From Acidobacteriaceae bacterium (lineage in GTDB: Bacteria; Acidobacteriota; Terriglobia; Terriglobales; Acidobacteriaceae), in contig DAIDGW010000154.1 in assembly GCA_027452245.1 (NCBI GenBank), forward strand, positions 1-64,000: a DNA stretch of 64,000 nucleotides, read 5' to 3'. Shown piece after piece: positions 18,869 through 28,217 of the stretch (within the stretch, counting starts at the first letter, position 1; every line of letters starts with the position of its first letter). The position numbers were made by a program, and so were the translations under genes. The notes under the pieces are model-generated. The model saw only the letters and a program-made list of their open reading frames with translations, did no database searches and was not told where the DNA came from.

Positions 18869-19936
18869 ATGAATTGGCGTCGGAAAGGGCAATTGGGTGC
18901 AATCATCGCCGTCGTTCTTTTCACAGCATCCTGCGCAAAAAAGACACCGACCCTCAACCTTCTCGTCTGGGAAGGCTATGCCGATCCTTCTTATGTGAAG
19001 GCTTTCGAGGATGCTCATCACTGCAAAGTCTCCGCTTCCTATATGGGTTCCAGCGATGAACTCATGGCCAAACTTCGTGGCGGCAGCGCAGGCAACTACG
19101 ATGTGATTTCTCCGTCGAGTGACGTGGCCACCTCGGTCGCCAATGCGGCTCTGGCTGCTCCTCTGGACCTCGCAAAATTTCCCGCCTACAAGCAACTTTC
19201 GGCGCAACTCACTGCCCTGCCACTCGTTCGGGTTAACGGGCAAGTCTTCGGCGTGCCGTTCATGTGGGGACCCGACCCCCTCATCTACGACACAGCAGCA
19301 TTCTCGAATCCACCCGATAGCTGGAATGTCCTCTGGGATCCAAAATACAAAGGCAAGATCTCTGTCTGGGATGACCTTTCCACCGTTTACATGGCAGCTC
19401 AGGTCCTCGGATTCGATAAGCCCGATCCGGCCCAACTCTATAACTTAACGGATGAACAACTCGACGCCGTCAAGAAGAAGTTGCTCGAACTCAAGCCCAA
19501 CATTAGAAAAATGTGGTCCACTGGCGGGGAACTGACCAACCTGTTTCAGAATCACGAAGTCATCGCCGCCATGGGATGGCCGCTCATGACCAATCAACTC
19601 CGCAAAATTAATTTCCCCGTCGGCGAGACCATCCCCAAGGAGAATACGACCGGCTGGATCGATCACCTCATGATCACCGCAGCCAGCGACAACAAGGAAC
19701 TCGCTGCCGAATTTCTGGAATACATGATCGAGGCCAAAACCCAAAAGCAGGTCACCGACGTGACCGGATACACGCCCGCGAATCCGCAGGCGGCGCAGTT
19801 CATGACCCCGGACCAGGTCCGGAACCTTCACCTCGACGATGTGGACGCCTACCAAAAACACATTTACTTTTGGCAAAATGTGCCTCGGCGGGCAAAATAC
19901 AACGAGATTTGGAACGAAGTCAAAGCGGCACAGTAA
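18869..19936 (+). CDS. potD: Spermidine/putrescine-type ABC transporter substrate-binding lipoprotein
   Basis: 355 residues, PotD/PotF-like. The N-terminus (GAIIAVVLFTASCAKK) looks like a lipoprotein signal with the cysteine about residue 22. LNLLVWEGYADPSYVKAFED is the typical first strand and helix of polyamine-binding proteins, and NYDVISPSSDVATSV and GVPFMWGPDPLIYDT match their binding-cleft regions. It should capture polyamines in the periplasm for the permease encoded downstream. 47 bases after the regulator and 24 before the ATPase gene, so one operon. An AGGAG precedes the ATG. Confidence 0.88.
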   Translation: MNWRRKGQLGAIIAVVLFTASCAKKTPTLNLLVWEGYADPSYVKAFEDAHHCKVSASYMGSSDELMAKLRGGSAGNYDVISPSSDVATSVANAALAAPLDLAKFPAYKQLSAQLTALPLVRVNGQVFGVPFMWGPDPLIYDTAAFSNPPDSWNVLWDPKYKGKISVWDDLSTVYMAAQVLGFDKPDPAQLYNLTDEQLDAVKKKLLELKPNIRKMWSTGGELTNLFQNHEVIAAMGWPLMTNQLRKINFPVGETIPKENTTGWIDHLMITAASDNKELAAEFLEYMIEAKTQKQVTDVTGYTPANPQAAQFMTPDQVRNLHLDDVDAYQKHIYFWQNVPRRAKYNEIWNEVKAAQ

Positions 19937-19960
19937 AAATTCTTGGATGCGTAGTTCACT

Positions 19961-21061
19961 ATGTCTTCCATCACAACATCCGCAACGGCTTCCGCGCTCG
20001 ATTCTCCGCGAGATCCCGCCTCCCTGCTCAGCATTCGCAGCATCGCCAAGAGCTTCGGCTCGCATACCGTGCTGCGCAACATCTCTCTCGAGATCGGCCA
20101 AGCGGAATTCCTGACCGTCCTCGGAGAGAGCGGTTCAGGCAAAACCACGCTCCTCCGCATCGTCGCCGGATTCGAGAATGCCACCTCCGGCGAAGTCTGG
20201 ATGCACGGCCAGCGTCTCGACCGTCAGCCTCCGTATAAAAGACGTGTCAACACGGTCTTCCAGAACTACGCTTTATTCCCCCATCTCACGGTCGAAGAAA
20301 ACGTCGCCTACGGATTGCGCGTTGCCAAACACCCGGCCGATGAAATTCGCACCCGCGTCCACGAGGCTCTTGCGAAAGTGAAGATGACCGCGCACGCGAA
20401 AAAGAAGCCAGCCAAGATCAGCGGAGGCCAGCAGCAGCGTGTGGCCCTGGCACGCGCGCTCGTCAATCGTCCTCAACTCCTGCTGCTCGATGAACCGCTC
20501 TCCGCGCTCGACGCCAATTTGCGCCGCCAGATGCAGGTAGAACTCAAATCCCTGCAGCGCGAAGTCGGCATCGCCTTCGTCTTCGTCACCCACGATCAGG
20601 AAGAGGCCATGGTCATGTCCGACCGCATCGCCCTGCTACGGTCCGGAGAACTGGAGCAGGTGGCCTCGCCGCGTGAGATCTATTCCCGTCCGGCAACAGC
20701 CTATGCGGCCCAATTCATCGGACACACGAATTTACTGAAAGCTCTGGTCCGCGGCGGGATCGCCCAATGCGGAAGTCTGTCCTGGCCCGTCGATCTTCCT
20801 GATGGCAGTGCATTCTTTTCGCTACGCCCGGAATCGTTGCGCGTGATCATCGCAGGAAGTCCGTCGCCAGGAAGCCTCCCGCTGCAAGGCCGCGTCGTGC
20901 ATCAGGCCTTCCATGGAGCCACTCAATTGGCTCGCGTCGAATGTAGCGGCGGATTCGAATTGACCCTGAGAACGGCACGCGAATTGAACGACGGCATCAT
21001 CGCCCTGGAATTTTCCCCTCCCGATGCCATCCCCGTGCGCGAGTCTCCGGAGAGGCTCTGA
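19961..21061 (+). CDS. potA: Polyamine-type ABC transporter ATP-binding protein
   Basis: 366 residues. Walker A GESGSGKTT (about 54-62), Q-loop in VFQNYALFPHLTVEENV, signature SGGQQQRVALARAL, Walker B LLLLDEPLSALD and H-loop VTHDQEEAM are all intact. The C-terminal 110 residues are a TOBE-type regulatory domain (FFSLRPESLRVI, LQGRVVHQAFHGATQ), as in PotA and other CUT1/polyamine ATPases. It powers the importer formed with the two following permeases. The stop codon overlaps the next ATG by one base (TGATG), indicating translational coupling. Confidence 0.92.
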   Translation: MSSITTSATASALDSPRDPASLLSIRSIAKSFGSHTVLRNISLEIGQAEFLTVLGESGSGKTTLLRIVAGFENATSGEVWMHGQRLDRQPPYKRRVNTVFQNYALFPHLTVEENVAYGLRVAKHPADEIRTRVHEALAKVKMTAHAKKKPAKISGGQQQRVALARALVNRPQLLLLDEPLSALDANLRRQMQVELKSLQREVGIAFVFVTHDQEEAMVMSDRIALLRSGELEQVASPREIYSRPATAYAAQFIGHTNLLKALVRGGIAQCGSLSWPVDLPDGSAFFSLRPESLRVIIAGSPSPGSLPLQGRVVHQAFHGATQLARVECSGGFELTLRTARELNDGIIALEFSPPDAIPVRESPERL

Positions 21062-21909
21062 TGTTTTCCCGCGCCTACAAACTCGCCGTCACCGTTCCGC
21101 CTCTCGCCTGGGTCGCGCTCTTTCTTCTCACTCCTTACCTTTTGATGTTCTGCTACAGCTTCTGGTCCATCTCGCCAGCGCAGACCATCGTTCATTCGTG
21201 GAACGTTCAAAATTATCGCGAACTCGTCACCGTCAGTGTCTATTGGCAAACTCTGCTCCGCTCCATGTGGATCGCGGCCCGCGTCACCCTGTTCTCCCTG
21301 CTCCTCGGATATCCTCTCGCCTATTTCTTGTCTTTTTACGGAGGCAGCAGAAAAGACCTGCTCTATCAACTCGTCATCATTCCGCTCTGGGTCAGCTATC
21401 TGGTGCGCGCCTACGCTTGGAAAACCATTCTCGGCTCCGACGGCGTCCTCAACACGCTCTTGCAATACGTTCACCTGGCGAAACACCCTCTGGAATTCCT
21501 CTTGTACAGCCCGTTCGCCGTCGTCCTCACGCTCACTCACATCTACACGCCGTTCACCTTCCTTCCGATCTATGCTTCGCTCGAACACATTCCTCGAAAC
21601 TTGGTTGAAGCATCCCACGATCTCGGGGCCACTCCCGCCCAAACTTTTTGGAAAGTGATCTTCCCGCTTTCGATTCCCGGAGTCCTCGCGGGTGCGACTT
21701 TCGCCTTCGTCCTCAGCCTCGGGGACTTTCTCGCTCCTCTTTTACTCGGCGGACCCAGCGGCATCATGATCTCCAATGTCGTCGTCAGCCTGTTTGGCGC
21801 GGCCTACAACTGGCCGCTCGGCGCCGCTATTTCCTTCTGCATGCTTGTGCTGGTGGTCGCACTCCTCTTCGTCTCCGAGCGCCTCGAAAAGAAATGGAGC
21901 TTCTCGTGA
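21061..21909 (+). CDS. potB: Polyamine-type ABC transporter permease, PotB-like
   Basis: 282 residues with six hydrophobic helices starting LAVTVPPLAWVALFLLTPYLLMF. The EAA loop, which docks on the ATPase, is LVEASHDLGATPAQTFWKVIFPLSIPG. One of two permease subunits of the importer; coupled to the ATPase gene in front (TGATG) and overlapping the next gene by four bases (GTGA). Confidence 0.9.
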   Translation: MFSRAYKLAVTVPPLAWVALFLLTPYLLMFCYSFWSISPAQTIVHSWNVQNYRELVTVSVYWQTLLRSMWIAARVTLFSLLLGYPLAYFLSFYGGSRKDLLYQLVIIPLWVSYLVRAYAWKTILGSDGVLNTLLQYVHLAKHPLEFLLYSPFAVVLTLTHIYTPFTFLPIYASLEHIPRNLVEASHDLGATPAQTFWKVIFPLSIPGVLAGATFAFVLSLGDFLAPLLLGGPSGIMISNVVVSLFGAAYNWPLGAAISFCMLVLVVALLFVSERLEKKWSFS

Positions 21910-22757
21910 CCAGCCGTTCCAGTTCGAATTCGCGCTCGCCATGGCTGCTGGCCCACGCTTTCCTCGTGTTCGGATTCCTCTATCTCCCCATCGGCGTCCT
22001 CATCGTCTATTCCTTCAACGGCGAAGGCGTCGGCGGATTTCCTCCGCATCATCTGACGCTCGACTGGTATCGCACCCTCTTCAACGACGGCGCCATTTGG
22101 GACTCCGTGATAAACAGCCTCGAAGTTGCCTGCGCCGCCATGATCATCGCGCTGGCCTTCGGCGTTCCCGCCGCGCTCGCGCTCGATCGCGCCCAGTTTC
22201 CCGGCAAGGCGCTGTTCCGCCGTCTCGTGCTGCTTCCCCTGATTCTTCCCGGCATCATCACCGGCCTTTCGCTCCTCATGCTCTTCGATCTCGCCCACAC
22301 AAAATTGAGCTTGCTCACGATCGTCCTTGGACACGGTACCGCTCTGATTTCTGTCGCCACCACCGAAGTTTTCGCTGGACTGCAGAAGTTCGATCGCGCT
22401 CAGGAAGAAGCTTCCCTCGATCTCGGCGCAAATTATTGGCAGACCTTCTGGCGCATCACGGTGCCCAATCTCAAGCTGCCCATCATTGGCGCCGCCCTCC
22501 TCATCTTCACGCTCTCGATGGACGAAATCGCCGTCAGCTTCTTCCTCATCGGCCGCGACAACACACTTCCGCTGGAAATCTGGGGACGCCTCCGCCGCGG
22601 CATCACTCCCGAGATCAACGCCATCTCCGCCATCATCTTCCTCTTCTCCCTCGCCGCTATCGTGCTCTGGTACCGCCTGCGCGTGAAGGCGGAAGGCAGC
22701 GTGGAAGTGGGTGCAGAACTTCTCGAAACACAAGAAAACTACACACTTGAGCGGTAG
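21906..22757 (+). CDS. potC: Polyamine-type ABC transporter permease, PotC-like
   Basis: 283 residues. First helix LLAHAFLVFGFLYLPIGVLIVYSF, EAA loop EEASLDLGANYWQTFWRITVPNLK, then TLSMDEIAVSFFLIGRDNTLP, typical of PotC. The frame stays open far upstream inside potB. I choose the GTG at 21906 because GGAG (21896-21899) lies six bases before it and it overlaps the potB stop by four bases; an ATG at 21894 is the alternative. Last gene of the regulator-pot operon; no clear terminator follows. Confidence 0.88.
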   Translation: MTSRSSSNSRSPWLLAHAFLVFGFLYLPIGVLIVYSFNGEGVGGFPPHHLTLDWYRTLFNDGAIWDSVINSLEVACAAMIIALAFGVPAALALDRAQFPGKALFRRLVLLPLILPGIITGLSLLMLFDLAHTKLSLLTIVLGHGTALISVATTEVFAGLQKFDRAQEEASLDLGANYWQTFWRITVPNLKLPIIGAALLIFTLSMDEIAVSFFLIGRDNTLPLEIWGRLRRGITPEINAISAIIFLFSLAAIVLWYRLRVKAEGSVEVGAELLETQENYTLER

Positions 22758-23053
22758 AAGACTTTTTCACTGCATACAAATCTGGCGAAAGAATATTGTC
22801 TAACTGAAAATCCATCAAAGAGTATGAGACACATATCGGTGCCGAAGATCGACTCTGCGTCCAGAGCCCCCGCTAACCATCCCCTGCGCCCCCCGCGTGA
22901 GCGTTCCGGAGGAACTCCCGACAATAGCCCGCAAGTTCACTCGCGGGTTACGGTAACCAAGATCTAGCCGCGCGCCGGCGGCACGCCTGAACAACGTAGA
23001 TGGTAGTCGTCCCGATTCGCCGCATAGTAAAGTGGTAGTAGAAAGGTTTCCTT
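22758..23053 (+). other. Intergenic region upstream of typA
   Basis: About 300 bases without a credible gene. It contains a short GC-rich palindromic stretch (GCGCGCCGGC near 22973) and, at its end, the AAAGG (23042-23046) that serves the TTG start of typA. I see no consensus sigma-70 promoter, though one must lie here or just upstream. Confidence 0.4.
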
Positions 23054-24877
23054 TTGAATTCAAGCATTCGCAATATCGCCATCATCGCGCACGTCGACCA
23101 CGGCAAGACTACCCTCGTCGACGCCATGCTCAACCAAAGCGGCACATTCCGCTCCAACGAGCACCACGTCGACCGTGTCATGGACTCCAACGAACTTGAG
23201 CGTGAGCGCGGCATCACCATCCTCGCCAAGAACACGGCCATCTTTTACCACCACGTCAAGATCAATATCGTCGACACCCCCGGCCATAGCGATTTCGGCG
23301 GAGAAGTCGAACGCGCCCTCAAAATGGTCGATGGCGTTATGCTGCTCGTCGATGCTAGCGAAGGTCCGCTGCCCCAGACCCGTTACGTGCTCGGCAAGGC
23401 GCTCGAAGCCAAGCTTCCCCCCATCGTCGTCATTAACAAGATCGACCGCGCCGACGCCCGCGCCCAGGAAGTCCTCAACGAAATCTACGACCTCTTCATC
23501 GATCTCGACGCTAAAGAAGATCAACTCGACTTCCCCGTGCTCTACACCAACGCCAAGGCGGGCACTGCGACCACCAACATTCAAGGCGGAGGCGAAGATC
23601 TCCGTCCCCTCTTCGACGCAATCCTCAACACCATCCCTGAACCAAAAGGCGAAGCCGCCGGTCCGCTTCAGATTCTCGTCGCGAACCTTGATTACAGTGA
23701 CTATCTCGGTCGTATCGCCATCGCCCGTGTCTTCAATGGCACTCTGCACTCCGGTGAAGAAGTCGGCATCGCCAAGCGCGACGGCTCTCTGCAAAAAACC
23801 AAAATCACAAAATTGTTTTCCTTCTCCGGACTCAAGCGCACCGACATCACCGCCACCGATCTCGGAGATATCGTCGCCGTCGCCGGAGTCGAGGGCATCA
23901 CCATCGGCGAAACCATCACCAACGCCGAAACTCCCGCGCCCCTGCCTCCCATCATCATCGATGAGCCCACCATCGCCATGCAGTTCACCGTGAACAATTC
24001 CCCGTTCTCCGGACGCGAAGGCACCTACGTCACCTCGCGCAACTTGCGCGATCGCCTGCAGAAAGAACTGCTGACCAACGTCTCTTTGCGCGTGGAAGAA
24101 ACCGGATCGACCGACGTCTTTAAAGTCCTCGGCCGCGGCGAACTCCAGCTCTCCATCCTGATCGAGATGATGCGCCGCGAGGGCTACGAACTCATGGTCG
24201 GCAAGCCCGAGATTGTCACCCGCCGCATTGAAGGCAAGCTGATGGAACCGGTCGAGCGCCTCACCATCGACGTTCCCGAAGAATTTGTCGGTGTCGTCAT
24301 GGAACAACTTGGTGCCCGCAAGGGCGAAGTCGTCAACATGCATAATCACGGCTACGGACGCGTACGCATAGAATTCCGCGTCCCCAGCCGCGGATTAATC
24401 GGCCTCCGCAGCCAGCTCCTTACCGACACCCGCGGCACCATCGTCATGAATTCCCTCTTCGATGGCTACACCGAATGGCAGGGAGAAATTCCCCACCGCC
24501 TCACCGGCGCGCTCATCGCCGACCGCCCCGGCGTCACCACCGCCTACGCGCTGTGGGGATTGCAGGAGCGTGGCGAACTTTTCGTCGGACCCGGCGTCGA
24601 TGTTTATGAAGGCATGATCGTCGGCGAAAACGCCAAAGACAACGATCTCGACGTCAACGCAGTCCGCGAAAAAAAACTGACCAACATGCGCGCCTCCACG
24701 GCCGACGAAGCAATCCGGCTCGTTCCCTTCCGGCAGCTGAATCTGGAACAGGCGATCGAGTTCATCGCTGAAGATGAATTCGTCGAAGTCACTCCTAAAT
24801 CTCTTCGCCTGCGCAAGAAAGTCCTGCAGGCGAATCGGCGAAAAAAGAGCGCTCTGGCCGCCATGGAAGAGGCGTAA
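23054..24877 (+). CDS. typA: Translational GTPase TypA/BipA
   Basis: 607 residues, the family length. G1 [15 protein letters not shown] (about 12-26), G2 around [12 protein letters not shown]3 [14 protein letters not shown] and G4 NKIDR are intact, followed by EF-G-like domains II, III and V and the TypA-specific C-terminal domain. TypA binds ribosomes and helps assembly and translation under stress or cold. The TTG start is supported by AAAGG seven bases upstream and by the conserved N-terminus; no ATG is available before the G1 motif. Confidence 0.95.
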   Translation: MNSSIRNIAIIAHVDHGKTTLVDAMLNQSGTFRSNEHHVDRVMDSNELERERGITILAKNTAIFYHHVKINIVDTPGHSDFGGEVERALKMVDGVMLLVDASEGPLPQTRYVLGKALEAKLPPIVVINKIDRADARAQEVLNEIYDLFIDLDAKEDQLDFPVLYTNAKAGTATTNIQGGGEDLRPLFDAILNTIPEPKGEAAGPLQILVANLDYSDYLGRIAIARVFNGTLHSGEEVGIAKRDGSLQKTKITKLFSFSGLKRTDITATDLGDIVAVAGVEGITIGETITNAETPAPLPPIIIDEPTIAMQFTVNNSPFSGREGTYVTSRNLRDRLQKELLTNVSLRVEETGSTDVFKVLGRGELQLSILIEMMRREGYELMVGKPEIVTRRIEGKLMEPVERLTIDVPEEFVGVVMEQLGARKGEVVNMHNHGYGRVRIEFRVPSRGLIGLRSQLLTDTRGTIVMNSLFDGYTEWQGEIPHRLTGALIADRPGVTTAYALWGLQERGELFVGPGVDVYEGMIVGENAKDNDLDVNAVREKKLTNMRASTADEAIRLVPFRQLNLEQAIEFIAEDEFVEVTPKSLRLRKKVLQANRRKKSALAAMEEA

Positions 24878-24928
24878 TATTCCTTTGTCACAAGTTTTCG
24901 TCTCACATCCCAGATCGACGACGTACCT

Positions 24929-25180
24929 GTGAAAACCACATCTGCATCGCGGCCCCGTAAGCTCACCACAAAACGCGACAAAACGGAACATCCCCGCATG
25001 TTTCTTGTCCCCTGTAGTTGTGGGACAACCTTCGCCGTGGCCGAAAACTATGACCGCAAAGGCACTTCATGGTCTCGTTATCTCATCTGCCCCGGCTGTG
25101 GCAAGCGCCATGATCCCAAGAACCGCTTGTTACAAATTGGTTACCAGAAAGAAGGTTATTGGAAAGTGGACGCCTGCTGA
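24929..25180 (+). CDS. Small zinc-ribbon protein, unknown function
   Basis: 83 residues from the GTG at 24929, or 60 from the ATG at 24998 (MFLVPCSCGTTF). Two Cys pairs, CSC and CPGC about 23 residues apart, suggest a zinc ribbon; the rest is basic and aromatic. No family is recognised. It lies 50 bases after typA on the same strand and could be co-transcribed. The unusual lack of a Shine-Dalgarno at either start keeps the confidence moderate. Confidence 0.5.
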   Translation: MKTTSASRPRKLTTKRDKTEHPRMFLVPCSCGTTFAVAENYDRKGTSWSRYLICPGCGKRHDPKNRLLQIGYQKEGYWKVDAC

Positions 25181-25256
25181 CAAACAGGCTATTTCCCGCG
25201 ACTGGAGCGCGGTCCGGCCCCACCCTCCCATTCCGGAACCCGGACAACAATTCTCT

Positions 25257-25289
25257 TTGACAATGCCTTTCCAATAAACCTGCTATACT
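25257..25289 (+). promoter_or_regulatory. Putative promoter of the RRM-protein gene
   Basis: TTGACA at 25257-25262 and an extended -10 (TGC-TATACT, hexamer 25284-25289). The 21-base spacing is longer than ideal, so the extended -10 may be the main determinant. It would give a 5' leader of about 105 bases before the ATG at 25401, as is common in cold-responsive RNA-binding-protein genes. Confidence 0.45.
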
Positions 25290-25400
25290 TCTCGCCGCAT
25301 TCGACTGTCGCCAGCTCGAGATCGGTTCTCAGGAAGTGTTTGCTCCTGCCAAGTCCGTACGCTAGCTTGCAATTTGACAGTTCAATGCAGAGGCGGAGCG

Positions 25401-25733
25401 ATGAAAAATATCTTTGTCGGCAACCTGAGTTTCAACACGAATGAAGATGAACTGCGGCAGCTCTTCGAACCCTATGGCCCCGTTGATCGCGTCAGCATCA
25501 TGACCGATCGCGATACCGGACGCTCCCGCGGATTCGGCTTCGTGGAGATGACCAATAACGAAGATGGCGACAAAGCGATTGCGGCTTTGAACGGTTCGCA
25601 GATCGGCGGCCGCAGCCTCAACGTCAATGAGGCACGTCCGAAAACCGAGCGCGTGGGCGGCGGAGGTGGCGGGCGCGATCGCGGTGGACGCGATCGTGGC
25701 GGACGCGGCGGCGGTCGTCGCGATCGTTACTAG
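25401..25733 (+). CDS. RNA-binding protein with single RRM and RG-rich tail
   Basis: 110 residues. RNP2 is IFVGNLSF at the N-terminus, and RNP1 is RGFGFVEM about 40 residues later, within GRSRGFGFVEMTNNEDGDKAI. The last 30 residues are glycine/arginine-rich (RDRGGRDRGGRGGG). This matches the small bacterial glycine-rich RNA-binding proteins best known in cyanobacteria, where they act in cold adaptation and mRNA handling. The start is set by GGCGGAG just before the ATG; an earlier in-frame start (25374) adds nothing conserved. Confidence 0.92.
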   Translation: MKNIFVGNLSFNTNEDELRQLFEPYGPVDRVSIMTDRDTGRSRGFGFVEMTNNEDGDKAIAALNGSQIGGRSLNVNEARPKTERVGGGGGGRDRGGRDRGGRGGGRRDRY

Positions 25734-25883
25734 ATCCTGAATCCACGCCAGACGATCGGGAATCGTGCTTCTGATCGAGCAAAGGGCGAGCTATACGCTT
25801 ACGCGCTCACGCTCCGATCTCCTCACGCCCTTCTCACGGCTATTTCCGTTCTCGCGTGGGACATGTAAACTGTCAGTAGGCGC

Positions 25884-25960
25884 GCGCCCGTAGCTCAGCT
25901 GGATAGAGCACCAGCCTCCGGAGCTGGGTGTCGGGAGTTCGAATCTCTCCGGGCGCGCCA
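25884..25960 (+). tRNA. tRNA-Arg (anticodon CCG)
   Basis: Complete cloverleaf: acceptor GCGCCCG pairs with CGGGCGC, D-arm GCTC..GAGC, anticodon stem CCAGC/GCTGG around loop CTCCGGA (anticodon CCG, reads CGG), and T-loop TTCGAAT with a GGGAG/CTCTC stem. The 3' CCA is encoded. Confidence 0.97.
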
Positions 25961-26028
25961 TCTCCCGATCAAGTCTTTTCGCTTAGAGATCCCTCGCAGA
26001 ACGCTCGGGTTTTCCGGCCACGCTGCTG

Positions 26029-26490
26029 CTATCTCTGCACGGAAATAACCGGCACCGCCATCTTCAGCTGGGAATTCAGGCTCTGCAGCTTTCCCAAGGC
26101 GCAATCCACCGACTTGACCTCCGCTGCGGCATGCAACTCCGCCATCGCCGACTCGAATTCCCCCCGTTGCAGCTCAAATTTCGCTCTTGCAACTTCAGGC
26201 AGGACTGAATCCTCCTCCAGCACCGCCGGCAAAGCTCGTACTCGCAGCGCCCGGTCGCGATTCGAACTCCGCGCACAGGCATACCGGCGGCCATTCGCCG
26301 ATATCTGGCTAGCTTCGGCCACAAACCGATCGGCGCTTCCCGTCGCCAATGCCACTACGGCCGCCGAGCGATGCACAAACTGGCCAAGCGCCTCGTGCGC
26401 CCACTGCATTCCACCATCCTGGTAAAAGCCATTCAATCCCAGGGCGAGCACCCCGGCGGTCAACCATCCCCATGCTTGTGCACTTTTCAT
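26029..26490 (-). CDS. Hypothetical protein with N-terminal membrane segment
   Basis: 153 residues from the ATG at 26490, chosen because AAGG lies 3-6 bases upstream. One hydrophobic segment near the start (WGWLTAGVLALGLNGFY), then an alanine-rich, helical region. The basic central part (RRYACARSSNRDRALRVRALPAVL) and the helix ARAKFELQRGEFESAMAELHA could form coiled-coil contacts. No family recognised; probably a membrane-anchored periplasmic protein. It lies between tRNA-Arg and murC, both unrelated, on the minus strand. Confidence 0.55.
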   Translation of the reverse strand: MKSAQAWGWLTAGVLALGLNGFYQDGGMQWAHEALGQFVHRSAAVVALATGSADRFVAEASQISANGRRYACARSSNRDRALRVRALPAVLEEDSVLPEVARAKFELQRGEFESAMAELHAAAEVKSVDCALGKLQSLNSQLKMAVPVISVQR

Positions 26491-26750
26491 AACCTTCTCT
26501 CCCACTTCCAGATAGACGAGGGCACTCGACATCGGTTAGCAGTCAAAGATACGTAACCGAGGGAAAATTCGTTCGCCGAAACTAGGCCATTTTGCGATAG
26601 AAATGCCGCCTTCAAAGTCTCTGGCAACCGCAAAGTTTTGATGGGGTGGACTCTGGCGGGAAATTCCCAGCTTGATGTCTGTCTGTTATCAGGCCCGGTA
26701 TCAGGCCCGGCTGCCGTTGAGCGCGGATAACGATGCAATCAGCACCAGAT

Positions 26751-28148
26751 TTACGTAGGCACCTTCTCCTTCAATTTCTCCAGGATCAACGGCCCAATCT
26801 GCGAAACGCTGCCGGCTCCCAGCGTCAAGATCATATCTCCCGCTTGCGCCGCCGTGACCGCTCTGTTGACCGCATCGGCAAATGACGCAACATATTCCGT
26901 TCGAGTCCCAGCCTCGCTGATCTTGTGCGCCAGCGCTTCTCCGGAGATTCCCTCAATCGGCATTTCACTCGCCGCATAGATATCAAGAACGTACAAGGAG
27001 TCCGCATCGCGAAATGCCGTCGTGAACTCTTCCATCAGATCGCGCGTTCGAGTGTACCGGTGCGGCTGAAAGATGACATGAATTTTCCCGAACCCGCATT
27101 GCCGCGCCGCAGCCAGCGTGGCCTTAATCTCTGTCGGATGGTGCCCATAATCATCAATAACGCTGATTCCCGCCGCCCGTCCCCGCAACTGAAAACGCCG
27201 GTCTACTCCCCGGAAGTGATCAAGCGCACTACGAATCGAGTCAGGAGGAATATCCAATCCGATTCCCACCGCAATCGCCGACGTCGCGTTCAGGACATTG
27301 TGAACGCCGGGAACGTGCAGCGTAAACTCGCCTAAATCCTGCTTGCGATATGTCACCTGGAACCGGCTGAGCGGGGAGCCTTCGTTTCGCGCACCGTTCG
27401 TCTTATGCTGGGCAACTAGAAAATCCGATCCCCGCCTCGTCCCATACGTCGCCACCCGCCGCTTCGCTTCCGGAAGAATCCGCCGCAGCAGCGGATCGTC
27501 GTTACACGCCACCACCATTCCGTAAAACGGTACCCGGTCCATGAACTCCAGAAATGTCTTTTTGACATCCCTCATGTTCCGATAGCAGTCCATGTGCTCG
27601 CGGTCGATGTTGGTCACTACCGACAAAATGGGCGAGAGCTTCAGAAACGATCGGTCGCTTTCATCGGCTTCGGCCACCAGGTATTGCGATTTTCCCAGCC
27701 GCGCGTTCGATCCCATGGCATCCACGCGCCCACCCACAACCACCGTAGGATCCAGCCCTCCCGCCGCCAACACGGCCGCCACCATCGATGTCGTCGTCGT
27801 CTTTCCGTGCATGCCCGCGATCGCGATTCCGTACTTCAGTCGCATCAACTCCGCCAGCATCTCGGCTCTCTGGATCACCGGCATGTGCAGCTTATGCGCC
27901 TCGGCCACCTCCGGATTTTCCATCGCAATCGCGGAACTCGTGACCACCACCTCCGCTCCTGCGATGTTTTCCGCGCAATGCCCTTCAAACGTCATCGCTC
28001 CCAATGCCGCGAGCCGCTGCGTCACGGCAGAGCTTTTCAAATCGGATCCGGAAACCTTGTAACCAAGGTTCAGCAGCACCTCGGCAATCCCGCTCATTCC
28101 GATCCCGCCGATGCCGACAAAATGTATGCGTTGAATCTTGGCAAACAT
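26751..28148 (-). CDS. murC: UDP-N-acetylmuramate--L-alanine ligase
   Basis: 465 residues. N-terminal Rossmann-like IHFVGIGGIGMSGIAEVL, ATP-binding GMHGKTTTTSMVAAVL and the central VVTNIDREHMD and DDYGHHPTEIKATL motifs of MurC are all present. It adds the first amino acid of the peptidoglycan stem peptide in the cytoplasm. It is the distal gene of the minus-strand cell-wall run (murG is 69 bases upstream in transcription). The usual followers murB, ddl, ftsQ, ftsA and ftsZ are absent here. A 12-bp sequence (TATCAGGCCCGG) is tandemly duplicated at 26687-26710 just after the stop. Confidence 0.96.
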   Translation of the reverse strand: MFAKIQRIHFVGIGGIGMSGIAEVLLNLGYKVSGSDLKSSAVTQRLAALGAMTFEGHCAENIAGAEVVVTSSAIAMENPEVAEAHKLHMPVIQRAEMLAELMRLKYGIAIAGMHGKTTTTSMVAAVLAAGGLDPTVVVGGRVDAMGSNARLGKSQYLVAEADESDRSFLKLSPILSVVTNIDREHMDCYRNMRDVKKTFLEFMDRVPFYGMVVACNDDPLLRRILPEAKRRVATYGTRRGSDFLVAQHKTNGARNEGSPLSRFQVTYRKQDLGEFTLHVPGVHNVLNATSAIAVGIGLDIPPDSIRSALDHFRGVDRRFQLRGRAAGISVIDDYGHHPTEIKATLAAARQCGFGKIHVIFQPHRYTRTRDLMEEFTTAFRDADSLYVLDIYAASEMPIEGISGEALAHKISEAGTRTEYVASFADAVNRAVTAAQAGDMILTLGAGSVSQIGPLILEKLKEKVPT

Positions 28149-28217
28149 AAAAAGAATTTAGTGATTGAGTAATTTGGCCATCGGGCGAATTGTTCTATTC
28201 CTAATTCGCTCGATCTC

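Noticed and set aside
23060-24349. 429-codon minus-strand ORF opposite typA
   Set aside because: Asp/Gly/Val-rich shadow of a highly conserved GTPase gene.
25181-25400. Riboswitch in the leader of the RRM gene
   Set aside because: The leader is about 105 bases, but I see no known aptamer core; only a putative promoter is recorded.
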